From Roseiarcus sp043739325 (lineage in GTDB: Bacteria > Pseudomonadota > Alphaproteobacteria > Rhizobiales > Beijerinckiaceae), in NCBI GenBank assembly GCA_043739325.1, contig JAYUFK010000152.1:1-14549 (forward strand): a stretch of 14,549 nucleotides of DNA, given 5' to 3'. Shown in pieces: positions 7,407 to 14,497 of the stretch. A program made the translations under genes and the position numbers. How positions within the stretch are numbered: position 1 is the stretch's first letter; each line of letters begins with the position of its first letter. The notes beneath the pieces were generated by a model. The model searched no databases. It was not told the origin of the DNA and was given only the letters and a program-made list of their open reading frames with translations.

Positions 7407-8072
7407 ATGCTGATCAAGCGCCTTCGCAATGACACCTCGGGCAATGTGCTCGTCGAAGCAACGGTGATGATGACGATCATCTTCGTCTTCGTCCTTGGCG
7501 GCATCGATTTCCTGTTCGCCTATTATCAATATAACGCTGCGGCGAAAGCAGTCGAGATTGGCGCGCGAATCGCGGCGGTGTGGGATCCTGTCGCCACCGG
7601 CCTCAATGGCCTTAGCGCCGCTGTCGTCAGCAGTTCGAATCCCGCGGGCTTCGCGATGCCGGCCTTCACCGCGACATGCAACGGCGCGACGGCGGCATGC
7701 ACCTGCACCGGGACCTGCACCGGCGTCAGCGGCTACAGCGCCGGCGCTATGAAGGCCATCGTGCTTGGGCGCAGCAACGACGGCACAAATTGTAACACCG
7801 GGGGAACCACCATCTATACGACTGGCATGTGCGGCATTTATTCGCCCATCACCACAGCCAATGTCATAGTCACGTACACGCAGGGCGGCCTTGGCTACGC
7901 CGGGCGTCCAGCCGTCATCGGCGGGCCGGTGCCAACTCTAACGGTGGCACTAACAGGCGTGCCATTCACCTTCTATTTCCTCGGGGGCCTCTTGGGATTC
8001 GCCAACATCACAATGCCGCCGCTGACGACTTCGATCACCGGTGAATATTTGTCGTCCGCCGCGGCGTCATGA
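7407..8072 (+). CDS. Second TadE/TadF-type pseudopilin, Cys-rich
   Basis: This 221-residue paralogue of the preceding gene could be the TadF partner. The leader MLIKRLRNDTSG is followed by NVLVEATV, again giving Glu at +5 after cleavage at G12|N13. The membrane helix runs to about residue 40, then AAAKAVEIGARIAAV. Unusual is a tight Cys cluster at 91, 98, 100 and 104 inside a Thr-rich stretch, with further Cys at 129 and 142. The ATG at 7407 is preferred over the in-frame TTG at 7395, because the leader then has normal length. The final TGA overlaps the cpaE ATG by four bases (8069-8072), indicating translational coupling. Confidence 0.85.
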   Translation: MLIKRLRNDTSGNVLVEATVMMTIIFVFVLGGIDFLFAYYQYNAAAKAVEIGARIAAVWDPVATGLNGLSAAVVSSSNPAGFAMPAFTATCNGATAACTCTGTCTGVSGYSAGAMKAIVLGRSNDGTNCNTGGTTIYTTGMCGIYSPITTANVIVTYTQGGLGYAGRPAVIGGPVPTLTVALTGVPFTFYFLGGLLGFANITMPPLTTSITGEYLSSAAAS

Positions 8073-9250
8073 TGGCGGCGATTTCTGGTGTGCCGGTTTA
8101 CCTCCTGAACGTCAGCGGCGACGCGCAACGGCTCGACGAAGTAGAGCAGAAAATCAAACCGTCAATCCCCGATTTGACCAGGATCAACGGCATTGAACCG
8201 GTTCAGCGCAGCGCCGGGCAGGCGGGTATCCGGGCTTTTGTGCTCGTGGTCGCGCCGTCCACTGCGCCCGAGGATTTCACCAAACTTATCGACATCGTCG
8301 CGCGCCATCGCGGCAACGTCTTCTTTATCCTGATCAGCGGAGAGATATCGGGAAGCGATTACAAGCTGTTGTTGCAATCGGGCAATGCGGATTGGGTTCA
8401 GGAAAGCCGGCCCGCGCAGGAAATCCTCGACATTATCGCGCGTCAGCGCGCCAACGCGGCGATCGAGCCGGCCGAGACCAATCATCCGCTGGTTATTTCG
8501 TTTGTTCCCAGCGCCGGGGGAGTCGGCAATACGACCCTGGCGATCGAAACAGGCGTCCAGCTCAGCCGCGTCAAGGGGACTAAGGAGGGAAGCGTCTGCC
8601 TCGTCGACCTCGATTTTCAGACGAGCCACGTCTGCGATCACCTTGACATGGAGCCGCGGCTGCAGATCGGCGAAATCGTCGGGGCGCCGGAACGGCTGGA
8701 CGATCAATTGCTGGAAATATTTGCCAGCCGCCATTCGAGCGGCCTGCACGTCTTCGCCGCGCCCCGCAACAGATTTCAATATTCGGACCTCGACATCGGT
8801 GTCTTGGACGCCTTGTTCGCCCGCATCGCGCAGCGCTATCAGTATATCCTCATCGATATGCCGGTTATCTGGCGCATATGGACAGTCCACGTCATCGGCG
8901 CATCGCAGGGCGTTCTCGTAACCGGCGTCAACAGCATCCCCGGACTGCGCCAGATTTCCGAGACACTCGCGGCGATCCGCGACGCCAACGGCGTCGTTCC
9001 TGAAATCCGGGTCGTGCTCAACCGATGCCGATTCAATCTGGTCGGAGGCCTCGCCCAGCGAGGCCACGTTGCCAGCGTTCTGGGCGAAGAAAAACCATTC
9101 TTGGTCAGGGACACGCCGATCGCGCTCGAATGCGCAAATACCGGGAAGGCGATGACGCTCGCCCACCCGTCGAGCAAGGTCGTCAGAGATGTCGGAGCGA
9201 TCGCCAAATTTTGTGTGGGCCTGAAGGCGGCAAGGCTTCCCGCGCCATAA
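8069..9250 (+). CDS. cpaE: CpaE/TadZ-like localisation ATPase with degenerate P-loop
   Basis: A 393-residue MinD/ParA-superfamily protein that in other bacteria positions the Tad apparatus, often at a cell pole. Residues about 8-125 form the atypical receiver-like domain; about 140-385 is the ATPase-like domain. The deviant Walker A is SAGGVGNTT (148-156): both signature lysines of KGGxGK[ST] are replaced (Ala149, Asn154). The VDLDFQ segment (179-184) and the LIDMP Walker B region (261-265) are recognisable. TadZ/CpaE proteins often lack the second lysine, so it may bind nucleotide without normal hydrolysis. Two adjacent ATGs (8069, 8072) are possible starts. A 203-bp gap separates it from cpaF, unlike the tight spacing before it. 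Confidence 0.9.
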   Translation: MMAAISGVPVYLLNVSGDAQRLDEVEQKIKPSIPDLTRINGIEPVQRSAGQAGIRAFVLVVAPSTAPEDFTKLIDIVARHRGNVFFILISGEISGSDYKLLLQSGNADWVQESRPAQEILDIIARQRANAAIEPAETNHPLVISFVPSAGGVGNTTLAIETGVQLSRVKGTKEGSVCLVDLDFQTSHVCDHLDMEPRLQIGEIVGAPERLDDQLLEIFASRHSSGLHVFAAPRNRFQYSDLDIGVLDALFARIAQRYQYILIDMPVIWRIWTVHVIGASQGVLVTGVNSIPGLRQISETLAAIRDANGVVPEIRVVLNRCRFNLVGGLAQRGHVASVLGEEKPFLVRDTPIALECANTGKAMTLAHPSSKVVRDVGAIAKFCVGLKAARLPAP

Positions 9251-9408
9251 CGCGGCGCCGGCCCGAAGCCAGCAACGGTTAAATCTGGTCGCAATGTCGC
9301 AGCCGGTGATCTGCGTGCTCGAGAGAAGGTTTGGCGGGGATTCGAAGTTAACTCTAACGTCAGGCGGAAGTCGGAAATCCCGACGCATGATTGGCTAGTC
9401 TTCATTTT

Positions 9409-9434
9409 TTAATGTAATGTTCATCCAATATTAA
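9409..9434 (+). promoter_or_regulatory. Three phased TTAA-like half-sites upstream of cpaF
   Basis: TTAA (9409-9412), N7, TTCA (9420-9423), N7, TTAA (9431-9434) gives CtrA-type half-sites at an exact 11-bp period, the middle one with one mismatch. The last half-site is part of AATATTAAT (9427-9435), a 9-mer also present in the CtrA box before cpaB (1727-1735). The array ends 19 bases before the cpaF start codon and lies in a 203-bp gap (9251-9453). Binding and effect are inferred; the region is AT-rich, so chance TTAA tetramers are more likely here than elsewhere. Confidence 0.4.
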
Positions 9435-9453
9435 TCAACCGATCGAGAGCATC

Positions 9454-10839
9454 GTGGGCTTTTTCCGCACAACCTCAGAGCCGTCGGCGAACCGGACTCA
9501 ACCCGGACCTGTAGCAGCTTCGGACGCTTCGACGCCCGAGGTGTTTTATCGGGACCTCATCGCCACGCGGCCCGCGCTGCTTGACGAAAAACTCAAGCTG
9601 CACGGTCGCATTATCGACGAATTCAATCTTGCCTTGCTGGAAAAGCTGCCGCCGGAGGAGCTCGCGCGGCAGGTGCATAATTTTGTCGCCAATCACATCC
9701 GCAGCGAAAATATTTCGCTCAATCAAAAAGAGCTAGAAATATTCTCCGGCGAGATACTCGCGGAAATGACCGGATTTGGCCCGATCGAGCCGCTGTTGAA
9801 GGATCCCACGGTCACCGATATTTTGATCAATACCCACAAGAGCTGCTTTGTCGAACGATTGGGGCGGCTCGAGGAAGTAAAACTGCACTTCAATGATGAA
9901 GCGCATCTCCTCCGGATTATCAACAAGATCGTCGCCGGGGTAGGGCGCCGGGTCGACGAATCCTCGCCAATGGTCGATGCGCGCTTGCCCGACGGGTCGC
10001 GCGTGAACGTCGCCATTCGGCCGGTTGCCGTCGACGGTCCATTGGTTTCGATCCGCAAATTTGCGGAGCGGCCGTTCAACATGGATAAGTTGGTCGAGGT
10101 CGGCGCGCTGCGTCCGCAAATGGTCGAGGTGATTTCAGCGGCCGTCGCAGGACGCGTATCGACAATTATCACCGGAGGCACCGGCAGCGGCAAGACGACC
10201 TTGCTGAACGCATTGTCGCACTACATTCCCGCGCACGAGCGACTGATCACAATTGAAGACGCCGCGGAACTTCAGTTGCAACAACCACACAAGGGGCGAC
10301 TGGAAACTCGCCCGGCTAATGTCGAGGGCAAGGGCGAAATCAGAATTCGCGACCTTCTGCGAAACGCCCTGCGTATGCGGCCCGATCGCATTATCATCGG
10401 CGAGTGCCGGGGAGAAGAAGCCTTCGACATGTTGCAGGCGATGAATACCGGTCACGAAGGCTCGATGACCACCATTCACGCCAATTCGCCGCGCGACGCC
10501 ATCAAGCGGATGGAACAGATGGTTGGCATGGCCGGCATGACGATGACGCAATCGGCTATCCGTAGTCAGATAGCTTCCGCGATCAACCTGATCGTTCAGG
10601 TGCAGCGATTGCCTGACGGCCAGCGGCGCGTAACCAGCATCAGCGAAATCACCGGCATGGAAGGCGAAGTGATCCAGATGCACGAAATCTTTGTTTTCGT
10701 TAAGGAGTTTACTGACAAGGATGGCAAGCTGCACGGCCACTTCAAGGCCACAGGGGTGAGACCGAAATTTCTTGCCGATTTGAAGGCCTACGGCATCGAG
10801 ATTCCGCCCGGACATTTCGACCCGTCGCGGATACTCTGA
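9454..10839 (+). CDS. cpaF: CpaF/TadA secretion ATPase
   Basis: A 461-residue GspE/PilT-superfamily hexameric ATPase on the cytoplasmic face of the inner membrane that powers Flp pilus assembly. The Walker A is GGTGSGKTT (241-249); the Walker B region is RIIIGECRGEE (312-322); the His box GHEGSMTTIHAN spans 333-344. The N-terminal third carries the CpaF-type regulatory region with FGPIEPLL (108-115) and the VDARLPDGSRVN segment (174-185). Length and motifs are normal and all catalytic residues are present. The start is GTG at 9454 with a GAGAG 5 bases upstream; no better in-frame ATG exists nearby. tadB begins 12 bases after its stop. Confidence 0.95.
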   Translation: MGFFRTTSEPSANRTQPGPVAASDASTPEVFYRDLIATRPALLDEKLKLHGRIIDEFNLALLEKLPPEELARQVHNFVANHIRSENISLNQKELEIFSGEILAEMTGFGPIEPLLKDPTVTDILINTHKSCFVERLGRLEEVKLHFNDEAHLLRIINKIVAGVGRRVDESSPMVDARLPDGSRVNVAIRPVAVDGPLVSIRKFAERPFNMDKLVEVGALRPQMVEVISAAVAGRVSTIITGGTGSGKTTLLNALSHYIPAHERLITIEDAAELQLQQPHKGRLETRPANVEGKGEIRIRDLLRNALRMRPDRIIIGECRGEEAFDMLQAMNTGHEGSMTTIHANSPRDAIKRMEQMVGMAGMTMTQSAIRSQIASAINLIVQVQRLPDGQRRVTSISEITGMEGEVIQMHEIFVFVKEFTDKDGKLHGHFKATGVRPKFLADLKAYGIEIPPGHFDPSRIL

Positions 10840-10851
10840 TGAGGTGTTCGC

Positions 10852-11802
10852 ATGAATGAGCCTTGGGTGATCTACGTTCTGGTATTCGCCGCCGCGGTCC
10901 TTGCGGTTGAGGCGCTCTACTGGCTGGTCTATCGGGCGCGGGATACAAAGAAGGCGATCAACCGCCGGCTGGCGTTGGGCAAACAATTATCGAGCCAAAG
11001 TCAGGTGCTCGATGTATTGCGGCGGGAACGCGGCTTCGCCGATTTCAACAACGCGATGCTCGGCGGCCTCAACGATATCATCGTGCAGACCGGACTGCGA
11101 ATGTCGAGGGGCACGCCCCTCCTTTGGACCGCGCTCGTAGGCCTTGTCGCATCCGCGCTGGCGACGCCGATCTTCGGTCTTCATGCGGCTTCGATTGCAT
11201 GCGGAATCGTTCTTGGCCCCATCTTCGTTTGGTTGTTCGTATTGCGTACGCGCGCCAAACGCATCGCTCGCTTCGCCGGGCAACTGCCTGAGGCGATCGA
11301 GATCATTGTGCGCGGATTGAGAGTTGGACACCCGTTCTCAAGCGCTATCGAACTTGTCGCGCGCGAGTTGCCGGACCCGATCGGATCGGAGTTCGGCATG
11401 ACTGCGGATGAAATCGCGTTTGGCCAGGAGACCACGAAAGCAATCGACAGCCTTTACCGGCGGGTCGGGCAGGACGACCTGCTGTTCGTCGCCATCGCCG
11501 TCAGCGTGCAAGCCCAGACCGGGGGCAATCTCGCCGAGATTCTGGCGCGGCTCGCCAGGCTGATACGCGAGCGCTCCAACCTGCGGTTGAAAGTGAAGGC
11601 GCTGAGTGCGGAGGGAAGAATGTCGGCTTGGTTTCTCTCGGCAATGCCGTTCATTATTTTTGGCGTGGTCAGCCTCATTGCGCCAAACTATTTCAGCGAA
11701 GTGCGAACCAGCGCTGCAATGGTTCCAGCGATCGTCTATGGCGCGGCGTCTTTGCTCATCGGGAACTACACCATCTATCGTATGGTTAACTTCAAGCTGT
11801 AG
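10852..11802 (+). CDS. tadB: Flp pilus platform protein TadB (CpaG)
   Basis: A 316-residue inner-membrane protein with the type II secretion F (GspF-like) domain at about 140-268. Membrane segments: about 6-27, a pair at 91-131, and two near 258-277 and 288-308. The GspF-type core includes LPEAIEIIVRGLRVGHPF (145-162) and VSVQAQTGGNLAEIL (218-232), the latter containing the TGGNLxExL signature. TadB and TadC together form the assembly platform contacted by CpaF. GAGGTG lies 5 bases before the ATG, within 12 bases of the cpaF stop, so both are on one transcript. The tadC start follows 10 bases after the stop. Confidence 0.94.
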   Translation: MNEPWVIYVLVFAAAVLAVEALYWLVYRARDTKKAINRRLALGKQLSSQSQVLDVLRRERGFADFNNAMLGGLNDIIVQTGLRMSRGTPLLWTALVGLVASALATPIFGLHAASIACGIVLGPIFVWLFVLRTRAKRIARFAGQLPEAIEIIVRGLRVGHPFSSAIELVARELPDPIGSEFGMTADEIAFGQETTKAIDSLYRRVGQDDLLFVAIAVSVQAQTGGNLAEILARLARLIRERSNLRLKVKALSAEGRMSAWFLSAMPFIIFGVVSLIAPNYFSEVRTSAAMVPAIVYGAASLLIGNYTIYRMVNFKL

Positions 11803-11812
11803 GTCGGCAAAA

Positions 11813-12733
11813 TTGGATAAAAACCTCATCGCGATTGTTGTGTTGGCTTTTGCCGCGGTCGCCGCGTTCTTCTTTGTTTTGGCGCAGACGATTGCGGGGC
11901 GGGCGCAATTGCGGCGACGTCTGCCTGGCGGGGCGCAAACATACGATATCGTGGCGGGACAATCGAAGGGCGGCCTGAACGCCCTTGTGGCCGAGCATTT
12001 CACTGAGGAACGCTTCGGTGTCGATGCGAAACTGCGGTCGCGACTGCGCCGAGACCTCTTGCGGGCGGGATATTTCGGCAACAATGCGGTGAACTATTAT
12101 ATTTTCGCCCGAATTTGCACCGTAGTCGCTCTCCCTTGCACAGTTTTTATTCTGACTCGCCTGTTTCTGCCGACGATGCCAAAATTGCTCGAATTGCTTA
12201 CCGTTTCGATCGCGGCGACAGTTGGCATTTTCGGCCCGGACGCGTGGCTGTCCCGCAGGCAAGGGCGCCACACCCAAGAATATCGGCTTATATTTCCAGA
12301 TATGCTTGACCTTCTCGTTGTCTGCGTCAGCGCGGGCTTGAGCGTTGAAGCCGCCTTCGAACGGATCAGAGACCAACTGGAAAAGAAGAGCCGTGCGCTG
12401 GGTTTCAATCTGCAAATGATGGGCGCCGAAATGCGGGCGGGGCGAAGCACGGTCGAGGCGCTCACTTCCCTCGCTGACCGATTAGCCCTTGACGAAGCTT
12501 CGTCTTTCGTCGCTGTGTTGCGCCATTCTGTCGAACTTGGCGGCGATGTCGCCGACGCGCTGAGCGTCTTCAGCGATGAAATGCGTTACAAGCGTCTTAT
12601 GCGGGCGGAGGAGCAGGCTAACAAGCTGACGGTGAAAATGGTCCTTCCGTTGGCGCTGTGCATTTTCCCGGTGATCCTGTTGATCGTTATGCTGCCGGTT
12701 GCGCTCAAACTTATGTCGGTTTTCGCCCGTTGA
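11813..12733 (+). CDS. tadC: Flp pilus platform protein TadC (CpaH)
   Basis: The second GspF-domain platform protein, 306 residues from the TTG at 11813 (MDKNLIAIVVLAF). The frame is open further upstream into tadB, but that part translates to nonsense rather than a membrane helix, and only the TTG gives the expected N-terminal membrane segment (about 5-27) and length; an AGG lies about 10 bases upstream. Segments at about 95-118, 126-145 and 276-300 are hydrophobic. The GspF core is at about 160-275: FPDMLDLLVVCVSAGLSVEAAF (161-182, conserved SAGLSVEAA) and LRHSVELGGDVADAL (236-250). It is the last tightly packed gene; a 246-bp gap follows. Confidence 0.92.
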   Translation: MDKNLIAIVVLAFAAVAAFFFVLAQTIAGRAQLRRRLPGGAQTYDIVAGQSKGGLNALVAEHFTEERFGVDAKLRSRLRRDLLRAGYFGNNAVNYYIFARICTVVALPCTVFILTRLFLPTMPKLLELLTVSIAATVGIFGPDAWLSRRQGRHTQEYRLIFPDMLDLLVVCVSAGLSVEAAFERIRDQLEKKSRALGFNLQMMGAEMRAGRSTVEALTSLADRLALDEASSFVAVLRHSVELGGDVADALSVFSDEMRYKRLMRAEEQANKLTVKMVLPLALCIFPVILLIVMLPVALKLMSVFAR

Positions 12734-12883
12734 GCGCGACTCGGCTGCGACGGCGTGGTCCATCGCTCCTTGCAGAAATTTTGATTTTGAGGCAAGAACA
12801 AGGCTAAGAATCGTAACTTTCTCCTGTTAGCGTCAAGTGGCGTTGTTTGGCTGTCGCAGTCGGCTGAAGCTGCCTCCAGGTTG

Positions 12884-12896
12884 AAGCCGACGGCTT
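12884..12896. promoter_or_regulatory. 13-bp dyad upstream of tadD
   Basis: AAGCCG, A, CGGCTT is a perfect palindrome around a single base. A one-base loop makes an RNA hairpin unlikely at full length, so if functional it is more likely a protein-binding site. It lies 11 bases before the larger 33-nt dyad in the tadC-tadD gap. Confidence 0.3.
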
Positions 12897-12906
12897 TGCC
12901 AGAGGA

Positions 12907-12939
12907 TAGCTTGGAACTCCGCCGCGGAGTAAGAAGCTA
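12907..12939. promoter_or_regulatory. 33-nt dyad in the tadC-tadD gap
   Basis: TAGCTT (12907-12912) and AAGCTA (12934-12939) enclose ACTCCG (12916-12921) and CGGAGT (12925-12930) with a CCG loop. The two perfect 6-bp stems are separated by a symmetric 3x3 internal loop. It lies 40 bases before the tadD ATG. The following sequence is AT-rich but has no continuous T run, so it may be an operator, a processing hairpin stabilising the upstream mRNA, or a weak terminator. Confidence 0.45.
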
Positions 12940-12979
12940 GCAATTTGTTCAATAGCATATTGTAAATCAGGAACGGTAA

Positions 12980-13546
12980 ATGGCGCTGGCGAGTGAATGG
13001 CGGAAACAAGAGATGATTGCTGGCGCGGCGCGTTTCATTTCTCTCGGCCTGGCGATCCTTGCACTGGCAGGGTGCCAATCCATTGAGTCCGCGCCGGGCA
13101 TGGTCGCGGAGAACGGAAGCGCGTCCGTTCCGGTGACCGGGGAAAGCGCTACGGACGTCAAGTATTTCCAGTCGGACGAACCTTTGCGGCTCGGCGTCCA
13201 GAGATTTAACGAAGGCGGATACGGTCTTGCTGAACAATACTTCCGCGATGCGGTGGAAAAGGCGCCTAAGGACGTAACGGCTTGGGTCGGTCTCGCCGCC
13301 AGCTATGACCATCTCGCGCGATTCGATCTCGCCGACAACGCCTACCGGTCGGCGGTCAGGCTTGGCGGCCATACCACGCAGATCCTGAACAATCAGGGCT
13401 ATTCCTATATGCTGCGGGGGGACTTGAAAACGGCGCGAGCCAAATTCCATGCGGCTTTGCAGCTCGATCCCACGAACGCTACAATCATCAATAATCTACA
13501 GCTTCTTGATTCAAGCTCTCGTTATATTGCGCGCCCGCCGGTCTGA
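12980..13546 (+). CDS. tadD: TadD-like TPR lipoprotein
   Basis: A 188-residue lipoprotein with tetratricopeptide repeats. The signal has a basic n-region, hydrophobic stretch (about 19-30) and lipobox LAGC with Cys32. After a Ser/Val-rich linker come three TPR-type helix pairs at about 66-97, 99-131 and 133-166, ending in a PTNATIINNL segment. TadD proteins are thought to act as pilotins or scaffolds for the CpaC secretin. The ATG at 12980 with AGGA 8 bases upstream is chosen; an alternative ATG at 13013 would also leave a complete lipoprotein signal. The gene stands apart from tadC by 246 bp with dyads in the gap, and it converges on the flp genes. Confidence 0.88.
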   Translation: MALASEWRKQEMIAGAARFISLGLAILALAGCQSIESAPGMVAENGSASVPVTGESATDVKYFQSDEPLRLGVQRFNEGGYGLAEQYFRDAVEKAPKDVTAWVGLAASYDHLARFDLADNAYRSAVRLGGHTTQILNNQGYSYMLRGDLKTARAKFHAALQLDPTNATIINNLQLLDSSSRYIARPPV

Positions 13547-13553
13547 CGCTACG

Positions 13554-13579
13554 TCGTAAATTAAATCGATCATTTACGA
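13554..13579. terminator. Dyad between convergent tadD and flp (possible bidirectional terminator)
   Basis: TCGTAAAT (13554-13561) and ATTTACGA (13572-13579) are perfect complements with a 10-nt loop, 7 bases after the tadD stop. The arms are AT-rich and no T run follows, so a strong intrinsic terminator is unlikely. Its position between convergent transcription units is the main support. The remaining sequence up to the flp stop at 13706 shows no gene. Confidence 0.3.
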
Positions 13580-13705
13580 ACTTGAACGGGTCTCCACGAT
13601 AGAAGATCATATCACGATCCACGTTACCGCGGTCTCGGTCAGGAAACAGAACCCGGCTACATGCGGTTCGTATTGTTGGCAACGCCAAGCGGTGCGTCGC
13701 CGGTT

Positions 13706-13885
13706 TCAGTTTGTCGGCAAGGCATTATTCAGCGCGGTCCAGCTGCCACTCACCCATGTGGCGACGAGGTCGATCGTCAGGAATACGGCGACCAGCAGAA
13801 TGCCCAGCAGAACCGTGTACTCGACGAGTGCCGCTCCACCTTCATCGCTTCGGAATTTCTCTAGCGCTTTGTGTAAATTGTGCAT
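13706..13885 (-). CDS. flp: Flp family type IVb prepilin (copy 1)
   Basis: A 59-residue Flp prepilin, the major pilus subunit type. The leader of 17 residues ends in DEGG; after G17 comes AALVEYTVLL, giving the family's Glu(+5)-Tyr(+6) pair. The mature pilin would be 42 residues, almost all one hydrophobic helix, ending in WTALNNALPTN. The ATG at 13885 gives the normal leader length; upstream in-frame starts reach 13990 but add an atypical extension. The ribosome-binding site is weak. It matches copy 2 at 40 of 59 positions. Transcribed opposite to the assembly genes. Confidence 0.93.
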   Translation of the reverse strand: MHNLHKALEKFRSDEGGAALVEYTVLLGILLVAVFLTIDLVATWVSGSWTALNNALPTN

Positions 13886-14064
13886 GTTACGCCCGGACGG
13901 TTCTGTTCGCTCGTTCCTTCCCTCGCGGCTCAGTACAGTTCGCGAGATGTTTTTGCGCCCTGCAAACTTCGACGGTACAGATACCGCCAACTCGCAGAGC
14001 GCAACCGCCCACCATCCTTAGCGCCCGAAGTCCGACATACGGTCCCCGTCGCCAATTAAGTGCA

Positions 14065-14090
14065 GACGCCGCCCGAACTCTGCGGCCGTC
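14065..14090 (-). terminator. Hairpin just after the flp copy 2 stop
   Basis: On the minus strand GACGGCCGC (14090-14082) pairs with GCGGCGTC (14072-14065) with one bulged base, directly after the stop codon of the second pilin gene. Only a short T/A stretch follows (ttaatt near 14054-14059). It could act as a partial terminator or a 3' stabiliser separating copy 2 from copy 1 expression. Confidence 0.35.
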
Positions 14091-14091
14091 T

Positions 14092-14271
14092 TCAGTTGGC
14101 AGGCAACGCGCCGTTCAGCGCCGTCCACTGCACGCTGATCCAGGTCCCGACTAAGCCAATGGTCACGATTACCGCAACCAATAGAATAGCGAGCAGAACC
14201 GTGTATTCGATCAACGCGGCCCCATTTTCATCGGCGCGGAATTTCGATAGCATTTTCAATGATTTACGCAT
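14092..14271 (-). CDS. flp: Flp family type IVb prepilin (copy 2)
   Basis: A second 59-residue Flp prepilin of exactly the same architecture. Leader MRKSLKMLSKFRADENG is followed by AALIEYTVLL (cleavage G17|A18, Glu22 and Tyr23 at +5/+6), then a long hydrophobic helix and the tail WTALNGALPAN. The ATG at 14271 is preferred over an in-frame TTG at 14283 because it gives the same leader length as copy 1. The differences from copy 1 fall mostly in the leader and at scattered helix positions, so both look like functional pilins rather than one decaying copy. The upstream region 14272-14497 has no other gene. Confidence 0.94.
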   Translation of the reverse strand: MRKSLKMLSKFRADENGAALIEYTVLLAILLVAVIVTIGLVGTWISVQWTALNGALPAN

Positions 14272-14497
14272 TACAGACCCCAAGTTGACTCGCTAGATTG
14301 TGCTTTGGTCGCATCCAGAGCGCCATGCGAATGGGATTCGGAATTATGGGGCCCTGCACGTTCAAGCCGGCGGTTCTCGTGAAATCCAGGCAGTGGACCG
14401 CCCAGTGTCCGCGCTTCAACCTCCTTCGAACGGTGAAATAGATTCGCGTAAGCAGGTGTTGATGCGCGGATACCACGCGGCGATCCGCAGCTGGCCC

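Noticed and set aside
9368..9412. Small hairpin GTCGG/CCGAC followed at a distance by a T run between cpaE and cpaF
   Set aside because: A 5-bp stem about 20 bases before the T run does not form an intrinsic terminator.
11606..11812. Upstream extension of the tadC frame from an ATG at 11606
   Set aside because: It would overlap tadB by about 200 bases and adds residues unlike any TadC N-terminus; the TTG at 11813 gives the expected membrane helix and length.
12833..13450. 205-codon frame on the minus strand
   Set aside because: It lies antisense to tadD, whose lipobox and TPR repeats are clear; the translation has no recognisable features.
13886..13990. In-frame N-terminal extension of flp copy 1 from 13990
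   Set aside because: It would give a 52-residue leader; copy 2 and the family have about 17 residues.
13990..14030. Possible sigma-54 site upstream of flp copy 1 (gcaaccgcccacc on the plus strand)
   Set aside because: The GC-CC spacing is 9 rather than 10, so it fails the basic rule.
14264..14476. 70-codon minus-strand frame between flp copies 2 and 3
   Set aside because: Its translation has no prepilin or other family feature, it overlaps the flp copy 2 start, and it lacks a convincing ribosome-binding site.
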